Assembly: GCA_944548615.1 (NCBI GenBank)
Contig: OX155976.1
Coordinates: forward strand, 3,982,442 to 4,046,441
Direction of reading: 5' to 3'
Source: Micropterix aruncella
Taxonomy: Eukaryota; Arthropoda; Insecta; Lepidoptera; Micropterigidae
Length of the DNA: 64,000 bases
Shown: positions 1-10,003 of the stretch, in pieces
Numbering within the stretch: the stretch's first letter is position 1
Layout of the letters: each line of letters begins with the position of its first letter
Notes under the pieces: model-generated
What the model was told of the DNA's origin: nothing
The model's database searches: none
What the model saw: only the letters and a program-made list of their open reading frames with translations
Translations under genes and position numbers: made by a program

Positions 1-1198
1 TGAAAAAGCTTGAGACATTAAAAATGCTTAAAAGCCTTCAAGGTAACTACCTGAGGGCTGCAACTGGCGTCATGAAGACCACCGGGATTAGAGGTGGCAC
101 TCTGCGGGATTAGAGGTGGCACTCTGCTGCCCGCCTCTGGACAAGCTCATCATCCACTCCGCCTTACAGCATACAGACTGAAGTGTTTGGGCGAGTGGAA
201 GCGAGGAGGGCACAATCATCCTGAGCTAAACCTCCTCCACAAAAGCCCATTCACTCTGACCCAGGATCGACTACGGAAAAAAATTTCGGTAGAGAAATCC
301 TATAAAATCCTAATCCCCACCAGGGAAGAATGGAAAAATCCGTAGTGGCTTCAAAGCCACAACGCAGACGCCTGGTTCACCGACGGCCCAGGAACAAATG
401 GACGTTTTGGGGCAGGCGTGTATTGACCCAAAACCATCCACAGAATCAGCATCCCCCTTGGACAATACGCCACGGTTTTCCAAGCCGAGGTATTTGCCAT
501 ATTGGAATGCATAAAACTACAAAGTCGACTTGAGGTGAAAAACAGACAAATCCTCATCTGCTCTGACTGCAGAGCAGCACTGGACGCTCTGGCTAAAGCC
601 ACCACAGAATCTTCTGTGGTCTGGGACTGCATGCAGGAGCTCAACAAATTGGGAAAATCCAACAAAATCACCCTAATATGGATACCGGGTCACCAAGGCA
701 TACCCGGAAACGAAGAGGCCGACAGACTGGCAAAACTGGGCATACTGGAATGCCCAGTGGAGCCAGCTGTAGGGGTCCCCTTCGCTACAGGTAAGAAAAT
801 CATCAGGGACTGCCTGGAGCAGGAACATCGGGCTTCCTGGTAACAGAGTCAGGGATGTCGCCAGGCAAAAGCCATGATGGATCAACCACTACAGAAGAAA
901 ACCAAGGCCCTACTTGACATGAGCAAGAAGAACCTTAGAACCACTATCGGTCTCCTCACCGGACACACGACCCTTAGAGCTCATCTATTCAACCTTGGCT
1001 TGACTGAGAGCAAGGATTGCCGAATATGTGGCGAGGAACCTGAAGACAGCATACGCATTGTTGGTCGCTGTCCAGGGCTCGCCGCCAAAAGACACAGTTT
1101 ACTGGGACGAGCCTTTCTCGAACCCAGCGATCTGCCCAACTTGAAGGTCAGTGACCTACTTGGACTGGTAAGAAGTACCGGGCTACTAGCTGACCACT
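1..1198 (+). pseudogene. 5'-truncated non-LTR retrotransposon: RNase H and zinc-knuckle tail
   Basis: The 3' part of a non-LTR retrotransposon polyprotein. Bases 1-81 read as a typical RT-thumb tail (LRAATGVMKTT). A type I RNase H domain follows from about 361, with FTDGP, the QAEVFAI glutamate, ICSD and the PGHQGIPGNEEADRLAK stretch supplying the usual D-E-D-D residues. The last part (about 874-1198) is the C-terminal zinc-knuckle region; its CRIC..RC pattern lacks the usual histidine. Two in-frame stops (424-426 and 841-843) and a frameshifting 22-bp duplication make it non-functional. An RNase H domain points to the I/R1/LOA group. It runs off the left edge, so the element is at least partly upstream. 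Confidence 0.8.
84..127 (+). repeat. 22-bp tandem duplication inside the non-LTR pseudogene
   Basis: The unit starting GGGATTAGAGG occurs twice head to tail (84-105 and 106-127), identical. Because 22 is not a multiple of three it breaks the reading frame of the surrounding pseudogene. Confidence 0.9.
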
Positions 1199-1310
1199 GA
1201 CCTAACCACACAGTGGGTAGTTACAAAAGACCTCACAGATCTAGGTGACATCAAGGGCTGGAAACAAGCCCCCCACTCTATCTACTACTACTACTACTAC
1301 TTCGCTTAGC
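1199..1310 (+). other. 3' untranslated tail with (CTA)n
   Basis: After the stop of the non-LTR fragment a short GC-richer 3' UTR runs into a (CTA)n tract at about 1281-1300, a microsatellite-type tail like those ending many non-LTR elements. Confidence 0.6.
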
Positions 1311-2030
1311 TGCCTTAGAATGAATTGTTACACTTATCAAAAGTTTTCGTTTGGTATGTGTCAAAGTATTGCAATAAACTACGTAAGTGAGTACGAAAAC
1401 ACCCATTTTCTTTTAATACCAAGAAAGTGCTATTATGTTTTCATTCACGGTTCTTTCCAAAAGAATCGTTGGAAAAAGATATTGTTAATGGTTTTTATTT
1501 ATACATATCATAATACTGCGAAATAAACAAAGAACCAATATAGTTAACCGTATAGCCGTCCCGTTTTAGGCGTCCAAATCATTGAAATGGGAATTGTCAT
1601 AAATATTACCGAGATTAAAAAAATACAGTCGTACATATTTTTAAGAAATATCGTACTATTCCTATTACTGCTGATAGCACCGTACAAACTTCAGATCAAA
1701 AAAAGTTGCCAGCTCTATCAGTGTTGCCAATAAAACAGACGGGACAAAAACTACCAATAATACCCCAAACAACTATTTGAATTTCAAAAAATAAAATAAA
1801 ATGTAATCAGATTTGAACTTAGGAGAACCTTATTTTTGTATAAGGAAAATTTTGGTGGCCATGATTGATGCATCCATCTCACTCGCACGCATTTTATTTG
1901 TATGAAACCATCTCGCTCGAACTGTATTGTAATTGATTTCAAAATGTCAATTGGAAGCAGCGTTGGGCAGTTCATCGTGTTAGCTTGAATCGATTCGTGT
2001 CGCAAGTTTCTTAAAGTTGCGCAAGGAATC
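1311..2030. other. AT-rich spacer with no recognisable gene
   Basis: No coding pattern or repeat structure was recognised. The short ORFs here have no family motif and look like chance. Confidence 0.5.
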
Positions 2031-2060
2031 CGACATTTAACGCCTAGGCGTTAAATGTCG
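2031..2060. repeat. Perfect 30-bp palindrome
   Basis: The block from CGACATTTAA through the centre CGCCTAGGCG to TTAAATGTCG is its own reverse complement with no mismatch and no spacer. It touches the left end of the candidate inverted-repeat element at 2059-2607. Confidence 0.9.
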
Positions 2061-2607
2061 AATCAGCAAACAGACTATTCTTCTTCTCGAAGTGCCTCTC
2101 CATTAGCGGAGGTTGGCCATTAGCTCTGAATACTTTTGTCGGTCTTGCGCCATCCGGAAAAGCTGTTCCGTACTGATGATCCCGTTAAAGGGCCGTCGGG
2201 CACTCGGGGCCATGGCTATTTTTGACTTTTCCATTGCTAACTACTAGGGATATATAGTGCAGTGGTCTCCCGTTGCCTTCTGCACCAGACATTTTATGTC
2301 TATTTAGGACGTTAGGCCGCTGAGACCTCTTCAACCGGTTGCCCAGTTGGGAATGGTTATACCGACTCGGTATTTTGCTATATACTTTTGCTTCCCATTA
2401 TAATTAGACCGATATGCAAACGGCGATCGAGTACATTCGGGACGCGTCCTGTGTCAACCGCAGGTTAATCTAAACTGCATAATTGCACTTTATTCACTAC
2501 ATTTAATAATTATAATTAATATTTATTGTTGAGAATTTTTTAAAATATGCTGTTACTATGAATTTAAATTTGGAAACAGACTACAATATAGTATGTTTGC
2601 TGATTCG
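2059..2607. mobile_element. Candidate non-autonomous element with ~17-bp terminal inverted repeats
   Basis: 2059-2075 (CGAATCAGCAAACAGAC) is the inverse of 2591-2607 with one mismatch, enclosing 549 bp of different base composition from its flanks. No ORF of note. No convincing target duplication is visible, so the borders are tentative. Confidence 0.45.
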
Positions 2608-2720
2608 ATAATCAATTTAATATAATACACCCAAACAGCAATTGCAAAAGAGAAAGAAGTGGCTGCTAGATGATGGTAATACTCATACAATGACGGAAAA
2701 CTATTTTCAAATATTTGATT

Positions 2721-2770
2721 ATTTGATTATTTGACTGATTATTTGATTATTTGACTGATTATTTGATTAT
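2721..2770 (+). repeat. 20-bp tandem repeat, 2.5 copies
   Basis: The unit ATTTGATTATTTGACTGATT is repeated exactly from 2721, with a half unit ending at 2770. It lies just upstream of the MAST promoter region. Confidence 0.85.
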
Positions 2771-2879
2771 GACTATTTTGTAACAATGACTTTGTTGAAA
2801 AGTCATTTATAGGTCAGTAGAATCTGGATGAGAAATTGGTCGCTAATCAACTCCGATTAAGTCGATTTAAAAAATTCAT

Positions 2880-3063
2880 CCAAGTCGCAATCGACTCGCG
2901 ATTCGGTTGGCGATCTTCATTGGCGAGTGAGTTCGTCCGTGAACCTCTCGGCGCGGCTGGATGTGTCAGTCGATTTTCGCGTCAACAAAATTTTTAAGAA
3001 ATGTGGAACGGTCGCGGCGCCTGTCCCCTGGCTGGCGCAATGTGCGACGTGTAATCCTCAGCG
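2880..3063 (+). promoter_or_regulatory. Probable promoter/5' UTR of the MAST gene, with two uORFs
   Basis: A GC-rich island directly before the MAST start, unlike the AT-rich DNA around it. It contains ATG 3001 (uORF 3001-3054, in the MAST frame but ending in TAA at 3052-3054) and ATG 2961 (uORF 2961-3083, overlapping the MAST start in another frame). The in-frame stop at 3052 fixes the MAST start at 3064. The transcription start cannot be placed from sequence alone. Confidence 0.55.
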
Positions 3064-3190
3064 ATGGACGGCGGCGGTTCTAGTTCTAGTGCTGGTGGGA
3101 GGCGGGGCGCGCAGTCTGCCAGGACCCTCGTCTTCGAGGAGTCCGAGGCTCGACCGGCGGGGAATCCGCAGCCAAAACACAAACTAGAAG
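3064..3190 (+). CDS. MAST: MAST kinase gene, exon 1 (residues 1-42)
   Basis: First coding exon, starting at ATG 3064 (MDGGGSSSSAGG...) after an in-frame stop at 3052. It gives 42 codons plus one base and ends at GAAG with the donor gtcagc. The sequence is Gly/Ser-rich and then charged (TLVFEESEARP), with no domain of its own. It is assigned because its phase (one base over) fits exon 2, whose 77 nt carry phase 1 to 0, and because it sits in a GC-rich promoter-like island on the same strand. It lies 27.6 kb from exon 2 and is the least certain exon. It could instead belong to an alternative transcript or another gene. Confidence 0.65.
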
Positions 3191-3890
3191 GTCAGCTGTC
3201 ATCCGTTATGCAATTTCTATCCTCTTTACCTTGATATATAAACTCCCAATACAGCATACCCCGTAATCGCAAAACAGATGACCTGCCAAATGTGATTGTG
3301 AACCGAAAATTTAAATTTGGAACACGAAAAAAACAAGCTGTCAAAATTTTAAAAAGCAATATGGCGGGTTTGTTTTTGTTTTATTTTCGTGGCGGATATT
3401 TCAAAACGATTGTTACAATTATGAATTGCTATATTCATGCATCAATGCTAATCAATAATGAAATTAGGGCATGAAATGAAATGAAATTGTGTGCAACTTC
3501 GTCCGATATGGAAAGTAGGAAGATGGAATCGTTGGTGTTTTCATTTGTAATATTGTATTTATTTGACACATACAATGTGAGCTTAGCAATGCGAAATAGC
3601 ACAAAGTGACCCACGAGTAAATCGCGTGTTTTTAAATAAAACCAACGACGATTAAGTAGCCTTGTAAAGCCAACTAGTTCAATGCTGTCTCAGGAGAGTT
3701 AACAGTGCCAAGACTATTTCAAACAAAATGTTCGTGTTTTACTTATCTGTCACATGACATTTAACCGCTGGAATGCTAAAATCACCGATCGGTGGTCTTC
3801 CTTTGCGACAGTTCGCGGGCAGCCAATCTCCGTATTTATATGTAATTATATGCGAAAAAAGTCGCCTTCATTTATTTTTTATATATTATT
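3191..3890 (+). other. Start of MAST intron 1, no other gene seen
   Basis: AT-rich intronic DNA from the exon 1 donor to the next recognisable element. A short ATGAA repeat lies near 3471-3487. No coding motif was found. Confidence 0.5.
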
Positions 3891-3892
3891 TA

Positions 3893-4262
3893 TTTATTAG
3901 TTTCAAATAGTATTCAAGGGCATTACAGATGAATCCAATTCGCCCTTGAATATTAAAGCTAGAGTGTAAGTCTAAAAATAAATGACTACATCACTAAATT
4001 AATGCTAACATTAAACAAAAAAAAACATAATAATATAAAACTAAATAAAAGACAGATTATGATAAACATGAGATAGCAGGGAGTTGCCTTTTTAGCTGCC
4101 AAACGGATATACAAAAGATATCTATTTCTGTGGGTAAGGAATTAAGAAGAGCTATAACCCTTCCCACTGGCCTGTCTACAAAAATATTTGTACGGTGGTA
4201 CGGCACATTAAATAATAGATGCGATCTCCTCGCTGTATAATTACCGGTCCTACGTACAATTC
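3893..4262 (-). pseudogene. CR1/Jockey-like non-LTR 3' end
   Basis: Read on the - strand, about 4262-4075 gives the C-terminal tail typical of CR1/Jockey-type reverse transcriptases (RRSHLLFNVPYHRTNIF, then RVIALLNSLPTEIDIF). It is followed by a 3' UTR ending in an AT-rich tail near 3893. It is truncated where the RLE element begins at 4263, so the two were probably juxtaposed by insertion of the 5'-truncated RLE copy. Confidence 0.6.
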
Positions 4263-6995
4263 AAACTTACCGGGGATAAAGCCCTCTGCCACAACTTCTC
4301 GCGCGCGTACCGCTCTATACTAAAACTCATACAGAGCGTAGCAACGCAAAACGACAAGCGCAAGGCAGCATTTCTCAAATCCAAAGAGGAAGCCCGGTTC
4401 GACAAAAACCGTTTTAACTACAGCAAAACGGTTTTGTCTGCCGCCAAGGGAAAAATCCAAATCCCGGAAGAAATGGCCACGGAATATTTTTCGACCACGA
4501 ATGAGGACCCAATGCGGCTCCATAATTACAGCCCTCCGCCGGGCATTACACCTCCGCCCCTGCCTACGGTAGCTTTTGCTTCTCAACCTCCATCTCTAGA
4601 TGAGGTTCTTAATCAAGTAAAGAGGAAGCCGTCGGGCTCTACTCCGGGTCCCGATGGTATTCCCTATTTAGTATACAAAAAATGCCCCTGCCTTCTGCAA
4701 TATTTAGGATCCATCTTCCGAAATATATGGAATAGCGGTGTAGTCCCACAGAATTTTGGCCGAGCGACAGTCATCTTAATTCCGAAGGTCCCAGTTTGCA
4801 CCGGACCAAAGGACGCTCGGCCCATTGCTCTCACAGACACTGTGGCCAAAATCTTTTTTAGCATAGTCCACACGAGGATGAGCGAATTCATGCACCGGAA
4901 TGAGTACCTTGGAGTATCAGTTCAAAAAGGCTTCATGCGTGGCGTCTCGGGCTGCCTCGAGCACAATTCTCTCCTGGCTGCTGCCATCAAGGATGCGAGA
5001 CAGCACGAACGCCAAATCAATGTATGCTGGCTCGACCTAGAGAATGCCTTTGGGTCAGTCCGACACAGTCTCCTCCACTTTGCACTCCGCTGGTACAACT
5101 TCCCACCAGTCGTACGTGACATTGTAGCCTCCTACTACAACTGTCTGACTTTCCATGTTAAAACGCAAGAATGGACTACCCGCTCTATACCATATTCAAT
5201 TGGATTATTTCAGGGCTGTTGCCTCTCCCCGACGATTTTTAATATAGTTTTTAATATACTGCTGGAAAGCCTGACCCAGTTTGACAGGAAGTGGGGCTAC
5301 CGTTTTAAAACAGACGGCCAATACACCTCGTCGTGCCTCGCTTTTGCCGACGACCTAACTTTCATCACCAGAAGCCCCAAGCAGCTTTCCCTGCTATTAC
5401 AGAAAGTGGAGCTTTTCTGCGACTGGTCAGGCTGTATAAAAGTGAAGCCCTCCAAATGTTTTTGCCTTGGACTCGCCCGCATGGGCACAAAATTTACATC
5501 CTGTGACCCCAAATTGGTCTATAAGGGCTCTAATATCTCCCTTATAGACCCAAACAATTATTTCAAATTCCTCGGCAGAAAAATCACCCATCAGGGAAAA
5601 GACGTCTCGGGCGATCATGTTATAGAGCATTTCAAAAGTTGCCTGGCGAAAATAGATGCCTTGCTAATTTCTGGCCCTCGTAAGGCCTGGATCTATGACA
5701 ATTATCTAACGTCACATTTGTCATGGCCCTTTCTTATTTACGATTTTACCAAAACCCAACTGTCCCGTCTAGATGCGCTGGTGACAGCTAGTTTAAAATC
5801 CTGGCTGTCCTTAGCCAAACCAGCTGACCCCTCGACTCTCTTCAGGTCCAAACAAAATTTTGGGCTAGCGCTTAAACTGCCCTCTCTGCTCTTCGCCAAC
5901 TCCAGAATAACCAAAAATTCGATTCTGTGCAATTCCAAAGATCCGGCAATATCGAAGCACGTAATAAGTGGCCGTAGTGATTCAAATGATCTACAAGCCC
6001 GCGTAGACTTCCACAAAAAGTTCCTTACTGGAATCAGCCAGAATGGCACTGGTCTGGGGTATGGCAGTACAACCACGAGCGACGTGGACTTGAGGTCTCT
6101 TTTGCGGGGAGATTACGACAGCAAGAGTATGGCTCATGCTATTGGCCTTCAGTGCCAGAATGATTGGACAACAATTGGGGACTTTTGCATTCCGCCTCCA
6201 ATGCACTGGAAGGTAATGCTCTATGACTGGACGCCAGAGATGCTGAAATTTTATTTGAATGCCTTTCAGCATACACTTCCAGACCCCAGTAACCTCGCTC
6301 GTTGGAGCTTTGCCGAGGATAGTTCTTGTCCCCTCTGTAGCAATACCCCTTGCACAGCTAGACACATTCTAGCTGGCTGCAAGGTGGCCTTAGATCAAGG
6401 ACGGTACACTTACCGCCATGACAAAGTTCTCGCTGTTATTCGCGAGGTAATTAGTCTCTCAGTGGCTCGTGCCAACAAGGGTTTGACAGTATCCTCCAAA
6501 CCCCCAATACAGTTTGTGCGGGATGGCTCTAAAGGCAAAAAACATTTAACTACAAAACCTTTCTCAATAATCGAGAAAGCTACAGATTGGATTCTGGAGG
6601 TTGATTCGGTCTCTAAGCAGTATAAATTCCCTGAAAGTCTCGGATGCACAGCCCTCCGTCCAGATATAACTCTTTACTCTCTATCTCGGAAGGTGGCTCT
6701 TATTGTAGAATTAACTGTTCCATGGGAATCAAATATCCCAAAAGACCACGAGTACAAATTAAATAAATACCATGATCTTGCAAATGCCGTAACCCGGAAC
6801 GGCTTCACTGTTCACCTTCACGCGGTGGAAGTTGGCGCTCGTGGCCTGCCAGCTAAATCTCTATTTCACCTCTTTAAAGATCTTGGCCTTTCCAGAAAAA
6901 TAATCAACTCTTTCTTAGAAAAATTATCTAAAACTGCGATTTGCGCATCTCAAATTCTATGGCTTCGAAGGGGGAGTGAATGGGTGGCAAGGTGA
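4263..6995 (+). CDS. RLE-type non-LTR retrotransposon polyprotein (RT plus endonuclease), 5' truncated
   Basis: An open frame of 910 codons from the truncation point to TGA at 6993-6995. It has no true start because the 5' end is missing; the first ATG-free stretch reads LTGDKALCHNFSRAYRSIL. Reverse transcriptase follows, with GSTPGPDGIPYLVYKKC, GFMRGVSGCLEHN, the palm LDLENAF, FQGCCLSPTIFN and the catalytic FADDL. Then come a thumb, a CPLCSNTPC..H..C zinc knuckle, and a C-terminal restriction-like endonuclease (RPDITLY, VELTVPWESN, then KDHEYKLNKY), the PD-(D/E)XK pattern of R2/R4/NeSL/HERO elements. N-terminal zinc fingers and any Myb domain are absent through truncation. R4/Dong or HERO is the likely group; rDNA-specific R2 is less likely because many copies lie outside rDNA. 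The frame is intact, so the copy is young. Confidence 0.85.
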   Translation, partial: KLTGDKALCHNFSRAYRSILKLIQSVATQNDKRKAAFLKSKEEARFDKNRFNYSKTVLSAAKGKIQIPEEMATEYFSTTNEDPMRLHNYSPPPGITPPPLPTVAFASQPPSLDEVLNQVKRKPSGSTPGPDGIPYLVYKKCPCLLQYLGSIFRNIWNSGVVPQNFGRATVILIPKVPVCTGPKDARPIALTDTVAKIFFSIVHTRMSEFMHRNEYLGVSVQKGFMRGVSGCLEHNSLLAAAIKDARQHERQINVCWLDLENAFGSVRHSLLHFALRWYNFPPVVRDIVASYYNCLTFHVKTQEWTTRSIPYSIGLFQGCCLSPTIFNIVFNILLESLTQFDRKWGYRFKTDGQYTSSCLAFADDLTFITRSPKQLSLLLQKVELFCDWSGCIKVKPSKCFCLGLARMGTKFTSCDPKLVYKGSNISLIDPNNYFKFLGRKITHQGKDVSGDHVIEHFKSCLAKIDALLISGPRKAWIYDNYLTSHLSWPFLIYDFTKTQLSRLDALVTASLKSWLSLAKPADPSTLFRSKQNFGLALKLPSLLFANSRITKNSILCNSKDPAISKHVISGRSDSNDLQARVDFHKKFLTGISQNGTGLGYGSTTTSDVDLRSLLRGDYDSKSMAHAIGLQCQNDWTTIGDFCIPPPMHWKVMLYDWTPEMLKFYLNAFQHTLPDPSNLARWSFAEDSSCPLCSNTPCTARHILAGCKVALDQGRYTYRHDKVLAVIREVISLSVARANKGLTVSSKPPIQFVRDGSKGKKHLTTKPFSIIEKATDWILEVDSVSKQYKFPESLGCTALRPDITLYSLSRKVALIVELTVPWESNIPKDHEYKLNKYHDLANAVTRNGFTVHLHAVEVGARGLPAKSLFHLFKDLGLSRKIINSFLEKLSKTAICASQILWLRRGSEWVAR

Positions 6996-7165
6996 ACGCT
7001 CACATGTGGCAAGACAGCTGTCCTAAACCTACCACAGCCGGTTCGTAAGCCCGGAATCTACTGCTCACCCCCCAGAAGTGTAAAAAATAGTAATATGATG
7101 GGCCCGACTCCGGTCGGTGAATTCCATGGCAGCTCCGTTTGTATTTATTATCTCTGGCAAATAAA
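6996..7165 (+). other. 3' UTR and 3' terminus of the RLE element
   Basis: This 170-bp tail (…GATGGGCCCGACTCCGGTC … CCGTTTGTATTTATT) recurs at the ends of all other copies in the window, so it defines the 3' terminus. It ends in GTATTTATT against AT-rich flank. Confidence 0.85.
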
Positions 7166-7254
7166 TAGTTCCTTGAATTAATTTAGATGCAAATATAATT
7201 AGTGAAATATATCGACGCGATATTCATTGAATAAGCCACCATTAACCACTCAAA

Positions 7255-7370
7255 AGCCAGCCTTCGCGTGCGAAAAACTGCGCTGCAACTTTTTGTACGA
7301 TTTTATAAATAAATACTAATAATATCGCTTTTTCATGAATTCCTCTTATTACCTAGTATTTAATCTTGTT
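7255..7370 (+). mobile_element. Mariner-like terminal fragment
   Basis: Resembles, in reverse orientation, the terminal part of the mariner-like pseudogene at 45225-46000 (shared CGCGTGCGAAAAA.TG and the adjoining ATAAATAC block). Only the end of the element is present. Confidence 0.45.
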
Positions 7371-7544
7371 AGTCTGTGTATTATATATTTATACAATATA
7401 TATGGGGGCTGGCCGAAACGGTTTCGCGCGGATCTGTCAAACGATGCAAAGTGCCAATAGGCACTGTTGGCGTCCGACAAATAGTCGTGAGTTTCATTAC
7501 CATAGCTACCTTTTCAAGGGTTAATCGCTGAAAGTATTTTTTTA

Positions 7545-7660
7545 TCATCATCATAATTTTGGACATAGGCCTCCCACAAAGAACGCCATAACGAACGGTC
7601 TTGAGCCGCCTCCATCCACCTACTTCCTGCGACCGTAGCAATGTTATCGGTTTATTTTAT
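7545..7660 (-). mobile_element. RTE-like 3' end with (ATG)n tail
   Basis: On the - strand this reads GTGGATGGAGGCGGCTCAAG … GGCCTATGTCCAAAATT then ATGATGATGATAAAA, the common 3' terminus of insect RTE-type elements. It is 5' truncated. Confidence 0.55.
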
Positions 7661-7689
7661 GGGGGGCTGTTCTACACGTTTCTGCCGGT

Positions 7690-8182
7690 TCGTGGTCACC
7701 ATTTATTATTTATCATTTATTATTATTATTTATTTTTATTTATTCCGTAGCCGGCGATTAAGGAGGGGGTCGCCCTCGCAGCCAATACGCTGCTATCGGT
7801 GCCGCTGGTTCTCGTACTCCATTAACGATTCGCTTCCATTCTTGACGATTTTTCGCCACGTTTCGAGCATCCCTAGCCGACAATCGTTGATTTTTAAGGT
7901 CGTCTTTGATGTTATTTAGCCAGGTTTTCTTCGTTGCCGATCTCTGAATTCTCCATTCTGTCAGACGGTCTCGCCAAAGAAGTTTACGTGGCAAGCGATT
8001 GTCGTTCATTCGGCAAACATGGCCGAACCATCGTAGTCGACGTTTTTGTACTTCTTCTTCGATCGTTGTTACTAGATCGCATCTTTCTCTAATGGTCTCG
8101 TTTCGAATTCGGTCGCGGAGTGAGACACCGAGAATCTGCCTCAAGCATCGCATTCGGAAGACTTGGAACTTTTTGAGGTCCT
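7690..8182 (-). pseudogene. RTE-like reverse transcriptase C-terminus, downstream half
   Basis: On the - strand: QDLKKFQVFRMRCLRQILG, then RRLRWFGHVCRMNDNRLPRK and a basic tail to about 7758, followed by a (AAT)n-type 3' tail at 7690-7742. This is the C-terminal region of RTE-type RTs. The frame continues directly from …ETWTLLQ at 16454 onward, on the other side of the Gypsy element, so the two are halves of one older insertion. A second copy of the same element is at 62636-63265. Confidence 0.75.
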
Positions 8183-9229
8183 GTTTATAACTGCAACGTT
8201 AGTATGTAACGCCAGGTTAGACCTGATTATACCTAATCGTGGAATAACCACGAACAGAAATCGAGTGCAGGAAGGATAATTAATGCCAAAGCAAATACAC
8301 ATCAAAAAACTAAATTTCAAAAAATATTGGACGCCACAGCTTTTTATAGGTTAAAGCTGAAACTAAAAAAAAAACCAGAACTCGATACAAAAAAATTAAG
8401 CACAAGATTTAACAGGGTGGGTAAGTCTCACAGGTTTGTCACTGGTTTAGCCCGTAGGTAGCAATTCTTCCTTCAGCTGTAAAAAAAAGAAATGAGAACA
8501 CGTTGCTTCTTTTCAGAGTTCTTTAATCCGCTTCTCCGCGGGCACAGCAAAACGAAGAAGGTGCAAGGCACACGATGTATAAATCACTTCACAGCACAGC
8601 AGTATATGGATATCTTCTAAAAGTTGACAGTAGGTAGGTCCGGAATTTGAATCTCCGATCTCCAAAAAAAATGCTCCGAGAAGCAGGCCGCCACGCTACG
8701 GCAGTTGAGGCTTTGCAGGTGGATTAAAGATAATTCGTATAAAAATAATAGAGGTGCTCGCCCGCCCGTCAGAAAAGAACTACATGAATTGAAAAACTGC
8801 GCCGCGCTATACTCGTCGGCAGCGACGCCGATCCTCAGCCCCTCTTACGCCTGCGCTTCCAAACTCCAAAACCCCAAAAGAATGCCATTTTTGATAGGCG
8901 CAAAACTGTACGACCCCGAAAGAACAGTGATGTCACCTTTTGACGTTTCCGGCTGAACCAAAGAGAATAGAGACGTCATTGCCGTAACCGTAGCGTTCGA
9001 CACCTTCTTAAACGTCAGAAAACGGTTTTTACGACTTTTACAGTCGACTTTTAAGTCAAGTTGTGACTTAATTACGACGTTACGAAAATGAAGCAGAAAA
9101 CTTCGGAAAAATAGTACAGACGCCAGAAAACGTGTGCAAATGACACCGAAACATGTAATTACATGGATCTGCACACGGAAAAGCATGAATCGCGAAAGAA
9201 ATGTCATGAAAAAAGCAGTTTTTGTTACA
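8183..9229 (-). repeat. Gypsy 3' LTR
   Basis: Matches 15406-16453 almost base for base; the visible difference is one A fewer near 8280. In element orientation it starts TGTAACAAAAACTGC. The 83-aa ORF inside (8705-8956) is the same in both LTRs and is not thought to be a gene. Confidence 0.93.
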
Positions 9230-9246
9230 GCCCCCCTTCCAAAAAG
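9230..9246 (-). other. Polypurine tract of the Gypsy element
   Basis: On the - strand TTTTTGGAAGGGGGGC directly precedes the 3' LTR start TGTAAC, the place and composition expected for plus-strand priming. Confidence 0.7.
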
Positions 9247-10003
9247 AAATCGGAAGAGCCAACGAACGATTTCAAATGAATCGTCCCGATTCTAGCTCCA
9301 CTCTCAAGGGTTAACAAAAACGCCACAACGTCTATAACAGTGTATAAGACAGGAAAAAAAATATACTCTTCTAAACCAAATGACCAAGCTACCTTCAATA
9401 AGGGTAAACAAGTCTACAAAAACATACAAATAAATAAACAAAATCTTCCCGTTAACTAAAGTGGAAACCCTGGTAGGTAAGTTCTGCAGAGGTCAACTGC
9501 CATTTGAAAACTCTCCACTTTCCCGTAGAGAACACAAAACTACTTCAACAACAAAACTACTGCTTACCATGGAAGCACAAAGCCCATGTAAAAGAAAAAC
9601 CACAAAACCTGGTGTCCTAAACAACCGTAATAAACCACCCCTCCTACTGAAGGAACACCAACAACGTCCAATAATCAAACCAAATACTGGCTGTGGACAA
9701 AAGAAACCGATGACTATATTGTTAGACCACGACAGAACTAATACCTCCTCCGGTATTTGAAAAATGTCCAATACTACCTTTCATACCATCACCTTGCATA
9801 CTTCCCTCTCATGACATAAATTCAATCTACAGTGTTGCTAGACAGGTTTACTAGCAAGACTGATCTCAAACGAAATGGTTTCAGTGATAGTAACCACTCG
9901 GTACTACACCTTTGTAAGGAATACATTTTTAAAGTCGATCTAGTCGAACTCATAAAGACAACTTTCCGAAGAATGTTAACGAGAGACATAAAAATTACAC
10001 AAA
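9247..10003 (-). other. Gypsy region between pol stop and PPT, no gene
   Basis: About 750 bp between the end of pol and the purine tract. The ORFs of 90-100 codons on both strands here show no env-like signal or membrane segment; I treat the region as non-coding. Confidence 0.5.

Noticed and set aside
2927..3187. 86-codon ORF over MAST exon 1 in another frame
   Set aside because: It begins with GTG, runs through the likely 5' UTR, and is explained by the GC-rich exon; the exon 1 frame joins in phase to exon 2.
4263..7165. True R2 element in a 28S rRNA gene
   Set aside because: No rRNA sequence is near, and many copies lie in unrelated AT-rich places.
8705..8956. 83-codon ORF, identical to one at 15929-16180
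   Set aside because: It lies inside the Gypsy LTRs, so the identity is due to the LTR pair; there is no domain or signal.
9461..9771. Possible envelope or accessory gene after Gypsy pol
   Set aside because: ORFs on both strands are under 100 codons with no signal peptide, glycosylation pattern or membrane anchor typical of env.
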